Below, piece by piece: positions 24,386-33,700 of a stretch of 64,000 bases of DNA. Origin of the DNA: Laedolimicola ammoniilytica (lineage in GTDB: Bacteria > Bacillota > Clostridia > Lachnospirales > Lachnospiraceae); NCBI RefSeq assembly GCF_025567165.1, contig NZ_JAOQKC010000002.1, positions 62,001 through 126,000 on the forward strand, read 5' to 3'. Position 1 is the stretch's first letter; each line of letters begins with the position of its first letter. The notes under the pieces were generated by a model. That model did not search any database. It worked only from the letters and a program-made list of their open reading frames with translations, and was not told the origin of the DNA. A program made the position numbers and the translations under genes.

Positions 24386-25414
24386 TCATTCCCTACATAC
24401 AGGATTTTCTCTGCAGATAATTTTTACCGTTTCTTTTAATACCGGAACCACTGTTCTCATTGATATCCAGAGTAAAATTCCAGTGTACAGACTTATATAT
24501 AATAGTCCATCTAAATTCAAGCTAAGTCCCAGCAATCCAATCACTGAAGGAACCAAAATTTTTATAATATACTCGCCGCCGCATAAATACAGTGTGTTTT
24601 GTCCAATTTCATTTAAAGGCTGCATATTCTGAAAGCAGTAAGATATGATAATGATTGCTCCTATTATCAGATACGCTTTTCCCAGCCTTAACAGGGAATT
24701 CAATACTTTGTTTGCCGCCGGTATAACAGTCAGCAAATTGATCTGAAAGTACATCAGAACCGTATACCCAACTGTTATGCATCCCAGGATCCATTTTCCA
24801 ATTCTGGAACGCAACGTTCTATTTTCTAAAAACTTATTAACTGCAGGGAATACTAAAAATCCGGAAATGTAGTAGTGCATATAGTAAAACGCACTGTCCA
24901 GATTATAAAACCAATGCGGCACTTCTGCCGGCCGCGGTGTAATCTTATATTCTGCAACCAAAAAAAGTAATGCTCCGGCCGCCAAGATGAGGTACCATTT
25001 TCTCATCCGTTTAATTAACATAAAAAGTAACTTCATCACAAATAAGCAAGTCAGGAACCAAAGTGATGCTGCCAAATAGTTATTCCGGATAAGCCCTTGA
25101 GCTATGAGCCTCAGCCAGCCCTTCACCTCGCTCAGATCTGCATTCGCATTGATAATATGTAATCCCAATGATAGCAATGCAAATATATATGCCGGTATGA
25201 GAACTCTTTGCATATTTTTCACTATCTCAGCCCGCCAATCGTTTTCTTTGCCGAAATGCTCCGTGCATCCGGCCAGAAAGAAGAATAACGGAACATGGAA
25301 TTGAAATACGAATTTATATGCCGGGCCTGCAGCATCCCCGAAATGTCCCAGATATATTGCATAGATCCCGATTGCTTTCGCAACATCCAGCCATGCAATT
25401 CTTTGTGGTTTCAT
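24386..25414 (-). CDS. Acyltransferase family 3-like membrane protein
   Basis: 342 residues from the ATG at 25414 (GGAAAGGTGG upstream). The N-terminus RIAWLDVAKAIGIYAIYLGHF (about 4-24) carries the Asp and His of acyltransferase-3 (OafA/fucose acetylase-like) enzymes, followed by FQFHVPLFFFLAGC (about 37-50), the second signature. About ten hydrophobic segments. Such enzymes acetylate sugars or wall polymers; next to a sortase and a giant adhesin this suggests modification of the cell surface. Confidence 0.8.
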   Translation of the reverse strand: MKPQRIAWLDVAKAIGIYAIYLGHFGDAAGPAYKFVFQFHVPLFFFLAGCTEHFGKENDWRAEIVKNMQRVLIPAYIFALLSLGLHIINANADLSEVKGWLRLIAQGLIRNNYLAASLWFLTCLFVMKLLFMLIKRMRKWYLILAAGALLFLVAEYKITPRPAEVPHWFYNLDSAFYYMHYYISGFLVFPAVNKFLENRTLRSRIGKWILGCITVGYTVLMYFQINLLTVIPAANKVLNSLLRLGKAYLIIGAIIIISYCFQNMQPLNEIGQNTLYLCGGEYIIKILVPSVIGLLGLSLNLDGLLYISLYTGILLWISMRTVVPVLKETVKIICRENPVCRE

Positions 25415-25547
25415 ATGTATTTCCACCTTTCCCTCCTCCTTGGTGCATATTTAATTTTGCAACAAGCGTATCATTCAAATATAAATTCAACAACAAATGT
25501 TCGAATATTTAATAGATTCTTTATAGATTTTGTAAATTTACATTTTG

Positions 25548-26396
25548 TCATTGAAGTTCTTCCGGAATAAGCGGTGCCTCATTTTTCTGGGCTTTCTCCA
25601 CAATTTCCGTGTATTCTTCATCTGTCTTTAATAATTTTCCTATGACAACCATACGGTTTGTTCCCTTCCCGGCCAGCTCATTCGAGCAGCTGGACAGAGT
25701 GATCAAAGAATCCCCATATTCTATATCAACCGGCACATCCAACCAGTTTCTATCCTTTACCTGTTGCAAAAATTCATCCAGATCTTTCGCTGCCAGGAAC
25801 CGTGTATAATCTGAATATCGGAATGCACCTTCTTCCGAATTATCCGTAATAAAATAGGCAAATATGAGCCATTTCCGTGTTCCTGACTCAGAAATTGTCT
25901 CAATAATCGGGTGCGCTTTGTAATATTCAATGTCCTCGTAATATGCCAGATCACAAAAGATATCCCGACTTATTTTGTGGATATTGTGCCCGTATATGAC
26001 TATATTGCAGCCTTTTTTCTCTATCTCACTATCTTTGGATAAAAATGGGATCCCGTGGCTATTATATTTTTTATCCAAATCATGATTCAGATAAAATTCT
26101 TCGTCTGTTTTTGTCTGCATAAGCGGGTGATCCAAAATTGTATCCGGGATCCGGATATACCCAACCACATCCGGATTATACTTTTTATACGCCTCAAGAA
26201 GTGCCATATCCTCACCATTGATCTCGTAATAAGGATCCGCATAAATAATCCGATTCTTCCCTGTTTCCGTTTCTGTTTTCTCATTTGAGGCTATCTCGTT
26301 TTTATCCTCCGAGATTCCGTAGAATATCAATGCAGCTCCGATACTTCCAAGTGAAAAAAGCAGCACAATTAACAGCGCCCGCAATATTTTATTCAA
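25548..26396 (-). CDS. srtB: Class B sortase
   Basis: 282 residues from a TTG at 26396 (AGAGGGGAAGAG upstream). N-terminal membrane anchor (residues 5-27). YGHN with His137, TLSSC with Cys237 and NRMVVIG with Arg248 are the catalytic triad, and the order with the long helical insert YYEDIEYYKAHPI is class B-like. It lies 4 kb from the adhesin gene, whose C-terminus has a sorting-type tail without LPXTG, so this enzyme is the natural candidate to anchor it. Confidence 0.88.
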   Translation of the reverse strand: MNKILRALLIVLLFSLGSIGAALIFYGISEDKNEIASNEKTETETGKNRIIYADPYYEINGEDMALLEAYKKYNPDVVGYIRIPDTILDHPLMQTKTDEEFYLNHDLDKKYNSHGIPFLSKDSEIEKKGCNIVIYGHNIHKISRDIFCDLAYYEDIEYYKAHPIIETISESGTRKWLIFAYFITDNSEEGAFRYSDYTRFLAAKDLDEFLQQVKDRNWLDVPVDIEYGDSLITLSSCSNELAGKGTNRMVVIGKLLKTDEEYTEIVEKAQKNEAPLIPEELQ

Positions 26397-26414
26397 TACT
26401 CTTCCCCTCTTTCT

Positions 26415-26443
26415 AAAAATGCCGATGGAAAACACCATCGGCA
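26415..26443 (-). terminator. Terminator upstream of the sortase gene
   Basis: Minus strand AATGCCGATGG / CCATCGGCATT stem with a short loop, running into TTTTAG. It separates the upstream small-gene unit from the sortase. Confidence 0.65.
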
Positions 26444-26609
26444 TTCTACTCCTATGAAATATCGCAAAATATATTTTCAATGCTCTTCTGTTTCGCCTCC
26501 GCAAGCCTCTCAGTGACCGGTATTCCCGTTTTCTTATTTTAGTGCAGTAATTCCCGCTCCCATCCTCTTTCCCTGTTTTCTGGCTTCACAGAGCGTCAGA
26601 GCTATAAAA
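26444..26609. other. Short gap, no supported gene
   Basis: 166 bases between the terminator and the small membrane peptide gene. A frame ending RMGAGITALK is open but has no start or ribosome site. Confidence 0.3.
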
Positions 26610-26750
26610 TCACATGAGATACAGACTTAAAAATCTGTACACACACAATATAATCAAAATTGTCCCTGCCACCTTAAATATTCCTCTCACTGTTTTTAAC
26701 ACTAACGCCGCTCCAAAAATGAGAAAAAACATCAAAATCAGATTTTCCAT
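26610..26750 (-). CDS. Small membrane peptide, 46 residues
   Basis: ATG at 26750 after CTGGAGGAGCG, stop at 26610. Two hydrophobic stretches (MENLILMFFLIFGAALVL and AGTILIILCVYRFLSLYLM) with a short basic hinge; an integral membrane peptide. Part of the surface operon that starts at 29691. Confidence 0.55.
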   Translation of the reverse strand: MENLILMFFLIFGAALVLKTVRGIFKVAGTILIILCVYRFLSLYLM

Positions 26751-26782
26751 AATACACGCTCCTCCAGACCATCTTTCTCAAG

Positions 26783-26935
26783 TTAAGCCCTTTCTTGTAA
26801 CTCATTTTTTATTTTTACATTGTCCAAGCCTGTCCCCTTCGTTCCGATTCGGACCGTAGCATTGGAAATAGCCGGTCCCGAAAAAGTATTATGCCGATAG
26901 ATATACCTCACAATATAAAGCTCTATTGCTTTCAC
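26783..26935 (-). CDS. Small basic hypothetical protein, 50 residues
   Basis: GTG at 26935 shares bases with the TGA of the upstream gene (GTGA), with GGAGG ahead inside that gene. Sequence begins with a strand (KAIELYIVRYIYRH) and has IGTKGTGLDNVKI. No function known; position in the surface cluster. Confidence 0.5.
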   Translation of the reverse strand: MKAIELYIVRYIYRHNTFSGPAISNATVRIGTKGTGLDNVKIKNELQERA

Positions 26936-27315
26936 GCTTTCGCTTCCTCCTGTTCGTCACTCCTTCTCGCATCATCTGCAGTATTCCGTAGCAGATTCAT
27001 AACAATATTTTGATTGTCCAAAAGAAACGGATAATTAAATACTTGATTTCCTCGATGATCTATCACCTGGCTATGAGCCGGAAGAGCCGCTGCTATTTCA
27101 TTCTTTGGCACCAAATATCCTAATATGCTGTCGTCCTCAAAGCTTATGTACTCGCTCCATAACTTCAGCAGCCGATTTAATACTTCGCCATTTTGCGTCT
27201 TCATGGCTTCTACAAAATCTTTATAATCCGGATCCGATTTCTTTATCTTAATGTTGGCAATGATATGGAAGCTGATCTCTGCCTCTTCATCTTCCCGTAA
27301 CACTTCATCTTCCAT
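26932..27315 (-). CDS. Hypothetical protein, 127 residues
   Basis: ATG at 27315; a TTG two codons earlier is possible, with AGGGTG upstream. Acidic start (MEDEVLREDEEAEISFHIIA), a helix-strand body and LGYLVPKNEIAAALP near 70. It is cytoplasmic and without a known family. Four bases after the stop of the membrane chaperone-like gene. Confidence 0.5.
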   Translation of the reverse strand: MEDEVLREDEEAEISFHIIANIKIKKSDPDYKDFVEAMKTQNGEVLNRLLKLWSEYISFEDDSILGYLVPKNEIAAALPAHSQVIDHRGNQVFNYPFLLDNQNIVMNLLRNTADDARRSDEQEEAKA

Positions 27316-27324
27316 CTGCAATTT

Positions 27325-27957
27325 TCACCCTGCCTTTTTCTCTAAATAACTGCAGGCTTTGTCGTACAGCATCTCTGCAGCTATCGTATCTTTATCACAT
27401 TCCTGTGCAAACCTTTCGGTATCATCCTCATATCCGAATTTTTCTGCATATTCAGGCAGCAATTCTTCGTACTCGTCCGTAGTGATCGTAATACCTTCCT
27501 TTTTGGCTATCTCATACGCCACCAACCGTTCTTTCAGGAACTCTTCATGGGCTGCTACTCTTTCCTGTTCATATTCATCAGTTGTCTTCCCATCATACGT
27601 GTCCGCAATATACTGCTCATATGTTTTTCCGGCAGCCTGCGCTGCAGATTCCATAATCAAAAATTCTGTTTCCGCTCTCTGGTTTACATACTCTTGATCC
27701 AGAACAAACACACTATTTGCCACCATATACTCCATGGGATCCGTTCCTTCCGGAACCGCACTTACATCTGCCAGCTTCTCCAGCTTGCTTTCGCCATACA
27801 TATCCTGCATCATTGTAATTGCTGTTTTTCCCGTAGCATTTCCCTCACCTTTACCTGCCAGGAACTGCGGAGACCGTAAATACATGCCAATTACCACTGC
27901 TGCTACGATTGCAACTAAGATTACGCCCCCGATGATCATTTTCTTTTTCTTATCCAT
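27325..27957 (-). CDS. Membrane-anchored SurA/trigger-factor-like helical protein
   Basis: 210 residues; ATG at 27957 after GGAGGGACGTTTC. KKMIIGGVILVAIVAAVVIG (about 5-24) is a membrane anchor. The outside part is helical and acidic with QEYVNQRAETEFLIMESAAQAAG and YEIAKKEGITITTDEY, close in style to the N-terminal chaperone domain of SurA/PrsA or the trigger factor C-domain; no PPIase domain. It may help fold secreted surface proteins of this cluster. Assignment by resemblance only. Confidence 0.55.
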   Translation of the reverse strand: MDKKKKMIIGGVILVAIVAAVVIGMYLRSPQFLAGKGEGNATGKTAITMMQDMYGESKLEKLADVSAVPEGTDPMEYMVANSVFVLDQEYVNQRAETEFLIMESAAQAAGKTYEQYIADTYDGKTTDEYEQERVAAHEEFLKERLVAYEIAKKEGITITTDEYEELLPEYAEKFGYEDDTERFAQECDKDTIAAEMLYDKACSYLEKKAG

Positions 27958-27971
27958 GAAACGTCCCTCCA

Positions 27972-29348
27972 TTACTCTTCACTCTCTTGTGATTGTGTAT
28001 CGTCCTCATTTGTGCCATTTGCTTTTTCTGAAAGCTGCTCCAGAATATCTTGACCGGCACTATTGAATATGCTTTCCAGTGATCTATCCTGAAGTTTCAT
28101 CTGTGAAAGCAATATCTGAACCGGCTCCCCTCCATCCGTAGTGATTACTGCAACAATCTTAATATCTGTATTGCCTGGCAGTACATCTCCTTCCACCTCA
28201 TATGTGCCATCTTCTCCATTTACTGTTGCTTCTACATAAGTCTTATCTGCTACCACATGCTGTGTAGATACGTTCGTGTCATATAACAGCGAATCCGCTT
28301 TCAGGTCCGTTGCTGCATATTGTCCAATTACACTGTCTTTATCGTCCCATAAAAGTAATGCCATATACTGTACATCACCAGAAGAATTGATGAATGTCTC
28401 CGAATTGTATTTTTCATACTGCTCCGCGGATACAATAACTCCCTTAATATCCGTCTCCTGGATCATTTGAGACATGGCAACATCTTTTGCCAGGGCAATG
28501 ACAATATATTCGTTCTTACTATCCGTTGCAGCCTCGTTCTCAACTGTAGGCTGATTTTCTCCCTGGCTTTTCTGCAGCTTTGGCCACACCGTCAATCCCA
28601 CATAGATTGCAACCATCAATATCATAAGCCCCGCAATCAGAATTACTCCCTTCTTCCGTTCCTCCGGAGTTTCCGCTGCACGTTCCTCTTTTCGCTTGGC
28701 CTTTTCCTCTTTTTTTCGCAGGCGTTCTTCTGCAGCTGCTCTCTTCGCTGCTTCCTTTTTCTCTGCAGCTTCCCGTTTTTTAGCCTCTGCCTCTTCTTTT
28801 TTCTTCTGCGCTGCCTCCTCTTTCAGACGTTTTTTCTCAGCTTCTTGAGCTTTGGCTTCCTCTTCCAGCCGACGCTTTTGCTCTTCTCTGGCCGCCAGCT
28901 CCTGTTCCAGCTCTTCACGCTCTTTTTTCGCCTGCTCCTCTTTCTCCCTCTGCTCCGCTTCCGCACGTTTGCGTTGTTCCTCTTCTTCCTGTAACCGTTT
29001 GGCCTCAGCTGCAGCTGCTTCCTCTTCTGCACGTACTCTTGCTTCTGCTTCCTCTGCAGCTCTAATTTTTTCTCCCTTTTCTGCTGCCTCCGGATCTGCT
29101 GTATACTCCGGCACATTCAATCCATGTTCCACATTATAAGCATACGCTGTTCTAAGCGGCGCCCCATCCTGGACACCCTGCTCATATAGTGCCAATAGCT
29201 TTTCATAGGTCTCCGGTGTTGCCTGGCCAAGTTTTCCACTCGGTAAAATCACTCGGTTTCCCTCATATAAGTCACAGGCAATTTGTTTGGAGTCCCAATT
29301 TATAACAACAAAACCTATAACCTTTGTTCCTTCCAATGGATTATTCAT
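27972..29348 (-). CDS. Coiled-coil membrane protein with outside SAF-like domain
   Basis: 458 residues; ATG at 29348 after GGAGGAAAAGCG. A globular N-domain (1-85) precedes an Ala/Glu/Lys/Arg coiled coil (about 90-235), then one membrane helix (VILIAGLMILMVAIYVGLTVW, about 245-265), then an outside domain with ALAKDVAMSQMIQETDIKG and AATDLKADSLLYDTNV, the two halves of a SAF domain as in CpaB and antifreeze-like proteins. In CpaB-type proteins SAF domains contact pilus assembly parts or peptidoglycan. A link between a cytoplasmic coil and the wall is inferred. Confidence 0.6.
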   Translation of the reverse strand: MNNPLEGTKVIGFVVINWDSKQIACDLYEGNRVILPSGKLGQATPETYEKLLALYEQGVQDGAPLRTAYAYNVEHGLNVPEYTADPEAAEKGEKIRAAEEAEARVRAEEEAAAAEAKRLQEEEEQRKRAEAEQREKEEQAKKEREELEQELAAREEQKRRLEEEAKAQEAEKKRLKEEAAQKKKEEAEAKKREAAEKKEAAKRAAAEERLRKKEEKAKRKEERAAETPEERKKGVILIAGLMILMVAIYVGLTVWPKLQKSQGENQPTVENEAATDSKNEYIVIALAKDVAMSQMIQETDIKGVIVSAEQYEKYNSETFINSSGDVQYMALLLWDDKDSVIGQYAATDLKADSLLYDTNVSTQHVVADKTYVEATVNGEDGTYEVEGDVLPGNTDIKIVAVITTDGGEPVQILLSQMKLQDRSLESIFNSAGQDILEQLSEKANGTNEDDTQSQESEE

Positions 29349-29691
29349 CGCTTTTCCTCCGTTTCTCAATTTCTAAATCTTTTTTATATTTTTCTCCGAA
29401 TATCTCCTGCATTTTTTCCTGATATAGCCGGATCCGTCTATCATGTTCCTGTTTGTTTTGTGGCTCGAACATGCTGTCAATCTCATAATCTGTCATATAC
29501 ATAGTGTCTGTGCGAAGCGTAAAGTCCTCCGGATTTTCCAGTAGAACATCCGTTATTAGCCCTTCTATTCTTCCATAGCTGCTCTCTTTTCTTATATCCA
29601 CGCAAATCACATTTGCTGAACAGTAAAAGATTTGTGTCAGCTGCTGCAATTCATGATCACCCAATTTTCTTACATAATTTATTCGCTCCAC
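29341..29691 (-). CDS. Hypothetical protein, 116 residues, GTG start
   Basis: GTG at 29691 with GAGGTAGGTAA upstream. Overlaps the next start by 8 bases. Acidic alpha/beta protein ending in a charged helix (EKYKKDLEIEKRRKSDE). First gene of the surface sub-operon. No family recognised. Confidence 0.5.
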   Translation of the reverse strand: MERINYVRKLGDHELQQLTQIFYCSANVICVDIRKESSYGRIEGLITDVLLENPEDFTLRTDTMYMTDYEIDSMFEPQNKQEHDRRIRLYQEKMQEIFGEKYKKDLEIEKRRKSDE

Positions 29692-29764
29692 TTACCTACC
29701 TCATATGTGTAAACACTCTATTTTAAGCACTCACTGCTAATTTTCTTATTCATGATTTTGTTTA

Positions 29765-29788
29765 CCGGAGAGGGATTTCCCTCCCCGG
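29765..29788 (-). other. G/C-rich hairpin after the lipoprotein gene, no U-run
   Basis: Minus strand CCGGGGAGGG / CCCTCTCCGG stem with a 4-base loop, followed by TAAACAAAAT. Terminator-like position without the U-run; may end or process the adhesin-lipoprotein transcript. Confidence 0.5.
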
Positions 29789-29796
29789 CTCAAACA

Positions 29797-30792
29797 TTAA
29801 CTTTCCATCAATTTATACCGTACCACTGCTTTAATCTTAAATACGGTTGTGGTATCCTCATCTGGCGCGTCAACCGCTTCGGCATCTGCCCGATAAAATA
29901 CCTTTGTCTTATAACCTATGGATGCTCCATTTCCCTGATACACTGCCGTATACGCGGAAACATAAGCATCTCCTTCAAATACTGCATTTCGCATAATATA
30001 GCCGTCCTGTGTGTAGGCATCTCCATTCCATGCTGCAGCATTGATCCGAAAATATTTGGACGATAATCCCAAAGATTTTAATACATCCGTCTGATAAGTA
30101 GCCCATTCCGGCGTTGCCGCACTTTGCGGTACCGTCACATTGTCCGTTCCTGCCAGTGTGAACTCTGACACATTGGTAGAAGGTGCCTGAAATACGCCAT
30201 CTACATGAAGACTATTTTCCCAATGCCCCGGTGTGGACTCATAAAATTCCTGCAATGTTCCCTGGATCTCTTCATCCTGACCGGTCACTTTATTAAAATA
30301 TGTGATAGTCTTTGTTCCTGGGATACTGGGTCTTCCATACTGATCCTCATATACAACTGTGTCTGTCACCGGTATACTGATTGTCGCATCTTTTTCTTTC
30401 ACATAGACCTGTTCATTGGTCAGTGTGTATGTATTTCCGCTATCTGTTTTATATTCCATTGTTTCCGGAAGTTCCGCCAGATCTTCTACATCAGACTCTA
30501 CGACTTTTTGTACTACCTTTCTGGTTCCCAGTGTCTCTAATGAGATGTCTGTCGTAAGCTCATAGGATTTTCCATCCTGCTCTACAACATCCGGAAGATT
30601 ATAGTACATTTCGTCTTCCTTATCTGAATAAAACTCAAATTCCTGCTCAATCTCTGCTGCTTGAGCTTCAGACTCATCTACGGTTGCTTCTTCTGCTCCA
30701 GGATCTGATTCAGCAGCCTTTTGGCCGCATCCCGTTAAGGATGCAGCCAGTACCGCCGAGATAAGGAGCAAAGAAAGATATTTCTTTCTCAC
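29797..30792 (-). CDS. Lipoprotein following the adhesin gene
   Basis: 331 residues from a GTG at 30792, directly after the adhesin TAG with GGAGG 8 bases upstream inside the adhesin's end, so the two are coupled. LTGC at 18-21 is the lipobox. The outside part is beta-rich with repeated Thr/Val strands and ends with a conserved-looking TTVFKIKAVVRYKL. Likely part of the adhesin's surface complex. No known family. Confidence 0.75.
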   Translation of the reverse strand: MRKKYLSLLLISAVLAASLTGCGQKAAESDPGAEEATVDESEAQAAEIEQEFEFYSDKEDEMYYNLPDVVEQDGKSYELTTDISLETLGTRKVVQKVVESDVEDLAELPETMEYKTDSGNTYTLTNEQVYVKEKDATISIPVTDTVVYEDQYGRPSIPGTKTITYFNKVTGQDEEIQGTLQEFYESTPGHWENSLHVDGVFQAPSTNVSEFTLAGTDNVTVPQSAATPEWATYQTDVLKSLGLSSKYFRINAAAWNGDAYTQDGYIMRNAVFEGDAYVSAYTAVYQGNGASIGYKTKVFYRADAEAVDAPDEDTTTVFKIKAVVRYKLMES

Positions 30793-33700
30793 CTATGCTT
30801 CCTCCTCACGTTTTTTTCTAACGATCAGGAAACCGCCTGCCGCTGCCAGAACCGCTATAGCTCCAACTGCCACAAATGGGAATCTCTTCATCGGGTTTTC
30901 AGATGCAACTTCCACCTTGATAGAGTAACCTGCAGTACCATCGTCTTCTGTCACTACATTGTTCCACCACCAGCCATTGTTAATGCTAAGTGTCAGTTTC
31001 CCGATTTCCGGAGTCGGTGTAACTGGAGTCGGCGTATCATCCGAGCCATGGCTTCCTGAACCTCCATGATGGGAATTCTTTTTCTCCGGCTGATTGTAGA
31101 AGTACAGGGTCTGTTCTCCCGTCGCATTCAACAAGCGGAAGATCTGCGGAGTCGTATCCAAAATATATCCCTTCGGAGCTTTTGCTTCCATTGCGATATA
31201 CCATCCTGGCTTCAGGCCAGATACGGACACCGCTTTGTTCTGGGATACGATTGTCGCTCTCAAATCCTCATCTGTGAGTCGGATCGTTACAGCAGGTGTA
31301 TCCACGCTACTGTCAATTTCAACAATCTCATCCTTCGCAATCACGAGTTTTACTTTATCGGTGAATTTCACCTCAAGTCTTCCACTCTGGCGTAATGCGC
31401 TGTCTTTAATATTGGCTTCCATCGTTACCAGGAAGTTGAAATTATCATGGCCTGCCGCATTTACATAAGCCTCTGCAAATTCTACTGTCACAGCATAGCC
31501 GGCATCTGTCTTGCTAAACTTATAAGTAAATGCTGTCTCATCGCCGTCTTTTGCTTCAAATGCAGTTCCCAAATCATCCTGATTCAGTTCCACATCATCA
31601 GGAAGCAGCTGTGTCATCTTATAATTTGCATTAACCAGATCTGCTTTCAGTAATGAATACTGCAGTGTGAGCTGCGTCTTATAAGTCTCTCTGTGTTCTG
31701 TCTGTGCAGCTTTAACTCCTGTCAGGTAATCGCCTAATTCTGTTGAGCCAACAATTTCATCATTGGTCGGGAAATCAGGCGTTTCATCCGGATCTACGAT
31801 TTTCGCATCCGTTTCTACCTTAATCGGCTGTGTCAGATAAGAAATGTACTGCTCCGGAACCTCATATACGTTAATGGTTGCGCCACTTACAAACTCTGTC
31901 GTGCCGGTCCGATACTTGTAAATCTTCAGCATCGTAGTAGCATCCAGCATCTGTACCTTCTGCAGCAGCCCCGTTTCTGTAATCGTAAACGGTACATTTT
32001 CTGCAACCAGATATCCGCTTGGAGCTGTTTTCTCTACCAACACATAATTTCCTGTCGGCATATAATCTACATAATGACGATTTGGATTGCCATTTGCATC
32101 GTATCCATCCTGGCCTGTGGTCCATTCTGCATACTTGGTAATTGGATTTCCGTCTGCATCTGCAGTCCAGATCTCCATCTGCGCTCCGGCGATCTCCTCT
32201 CCAGTTGTAATATCAGCCTTAGAAATTTCCAGTTTTGTAAAGTCATCCTCCATGATGATATGCTGGATTTCTCCGCTGTCATCAATCTGGAATCTAATAC
32301 TATTGGATTTCACATATCCGTTATCTGTCGGAGCAAGTGTCTCTTTCAGAATATAAGGATATTTCACCTTCAGCTTCTTTTCGATGTAATGAGCAATCGG
32401 ATTTCCATCTGCATCATATCCATCATCACCTGTGGTCCACTCTTCGACTACCGCACCGGTCTTTTCATCTACGATCTGCAGATGCGCTCCAGCAATCTCC
32501 TCTCCAGTCACAATATCCTGTTTAGAGAATTTTACCTTCGTTGTATCATCATACATTACCAGATGCAGATCATCGAGCGTTCCCCATGTCTGCGTATAGG
32601 TGATCTTAGAATCAGCCGGCCTTGTTGTTACCTGTAAATCTTTATAGAAATCAATATCCTCGATTCTATTGCCAGCAAATTCAAAGTATACCTTTTCAAA
32701 TTCTTTATCCGCAAAATCAGATTCTCTAAGGACCTTCGCCAAGGTCTCTTTTGTTGCATCTTTATTTACGAAAAGGATCAGGTTTTTGTTTACCAGAAGC
32801 CATTTTGCGATGACCTCTCCATCCAGAACTTCTGTATAATCCCAGGAATTCTCTGTCTGGCCGGTCAGAATCCAATCGTCCGCATTTTCATTTGGAGCAA
32901 GGATCAAACCAGATTCATAATCCTGATCTGCAGTTACATGGTTCACAATTACTTCGTATCCATACAAATTGCCATCTGCATCCATCCAGTGACCATCCGC
33001 ATCTTTCAGCTGATACAGCTTAAATTCGATGTCCTTTGCTGATACATAGCCATCTGCAGGTACCAGTTCCCGGAATACATAGATGTTTTCCCGTACTTCC
33101 TGATTGTTGAGCCTCGGCCACTCTCCATTAGAAAGAAGTAAGCCCTTAACAGTATGTTCCGCATCTGTGGAAGTCCATCTGTCAATTTCAATCAAATTGT
33201 CATCTTCATGACTGATCAATCCGTTTTCATCGACATCATTCACATCTTTGACTTTGTAGCAAGCAATCTCCGCACCCGGAATCTCCTCTGAACCAGTCAG
33301 ATCATACTTTGTAATTCCAACCTCTGTCTGCTCATTTGCGTGTTTTGCGTACACAGGAATATACATGTTATATTCGCCGTCATATTTAAACTCTACCGGA
33401 TAAATTGTGTCATCAATTAAGTAGCCATCCGGAGGCGTAATCTCCTGAATATAGTAATCTCCTGTGTTAATAGATGTATTTCCATCAATACTCTCTTCAA
33501 CCAGATAACTTACTGTCTTCTTGGTTGTGTCAATCGTAAGTGTTCTGCCATCTGCAGTCTTGTAAGCATCTCCGTCTTTCGTAACGAGAATGGTGTCACA
33601 AGATGGGGCTGCCAGCCAGAAAGTTCCTTCTTTTGGTCCGGCGGTCAGCGAATCATATTCGTAAGATACCGTTTTCTGATAAATCAGATCGGAATCTTTT

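Noticed and set aside
28467..29139. Plus-strand Ser/Phe/Leu-rich frames
   Set aside because: They are the complement of the Ala/Glu/Lys coiled coil of the SAF-domain protein and have no ribosome site.
29720..29745. CIRCE-like heat-shock operator (TTAGCA..GAGTGCT)
   Set aside because: Only one half-site is recognisable and the 9-base spacer pattern is not met.
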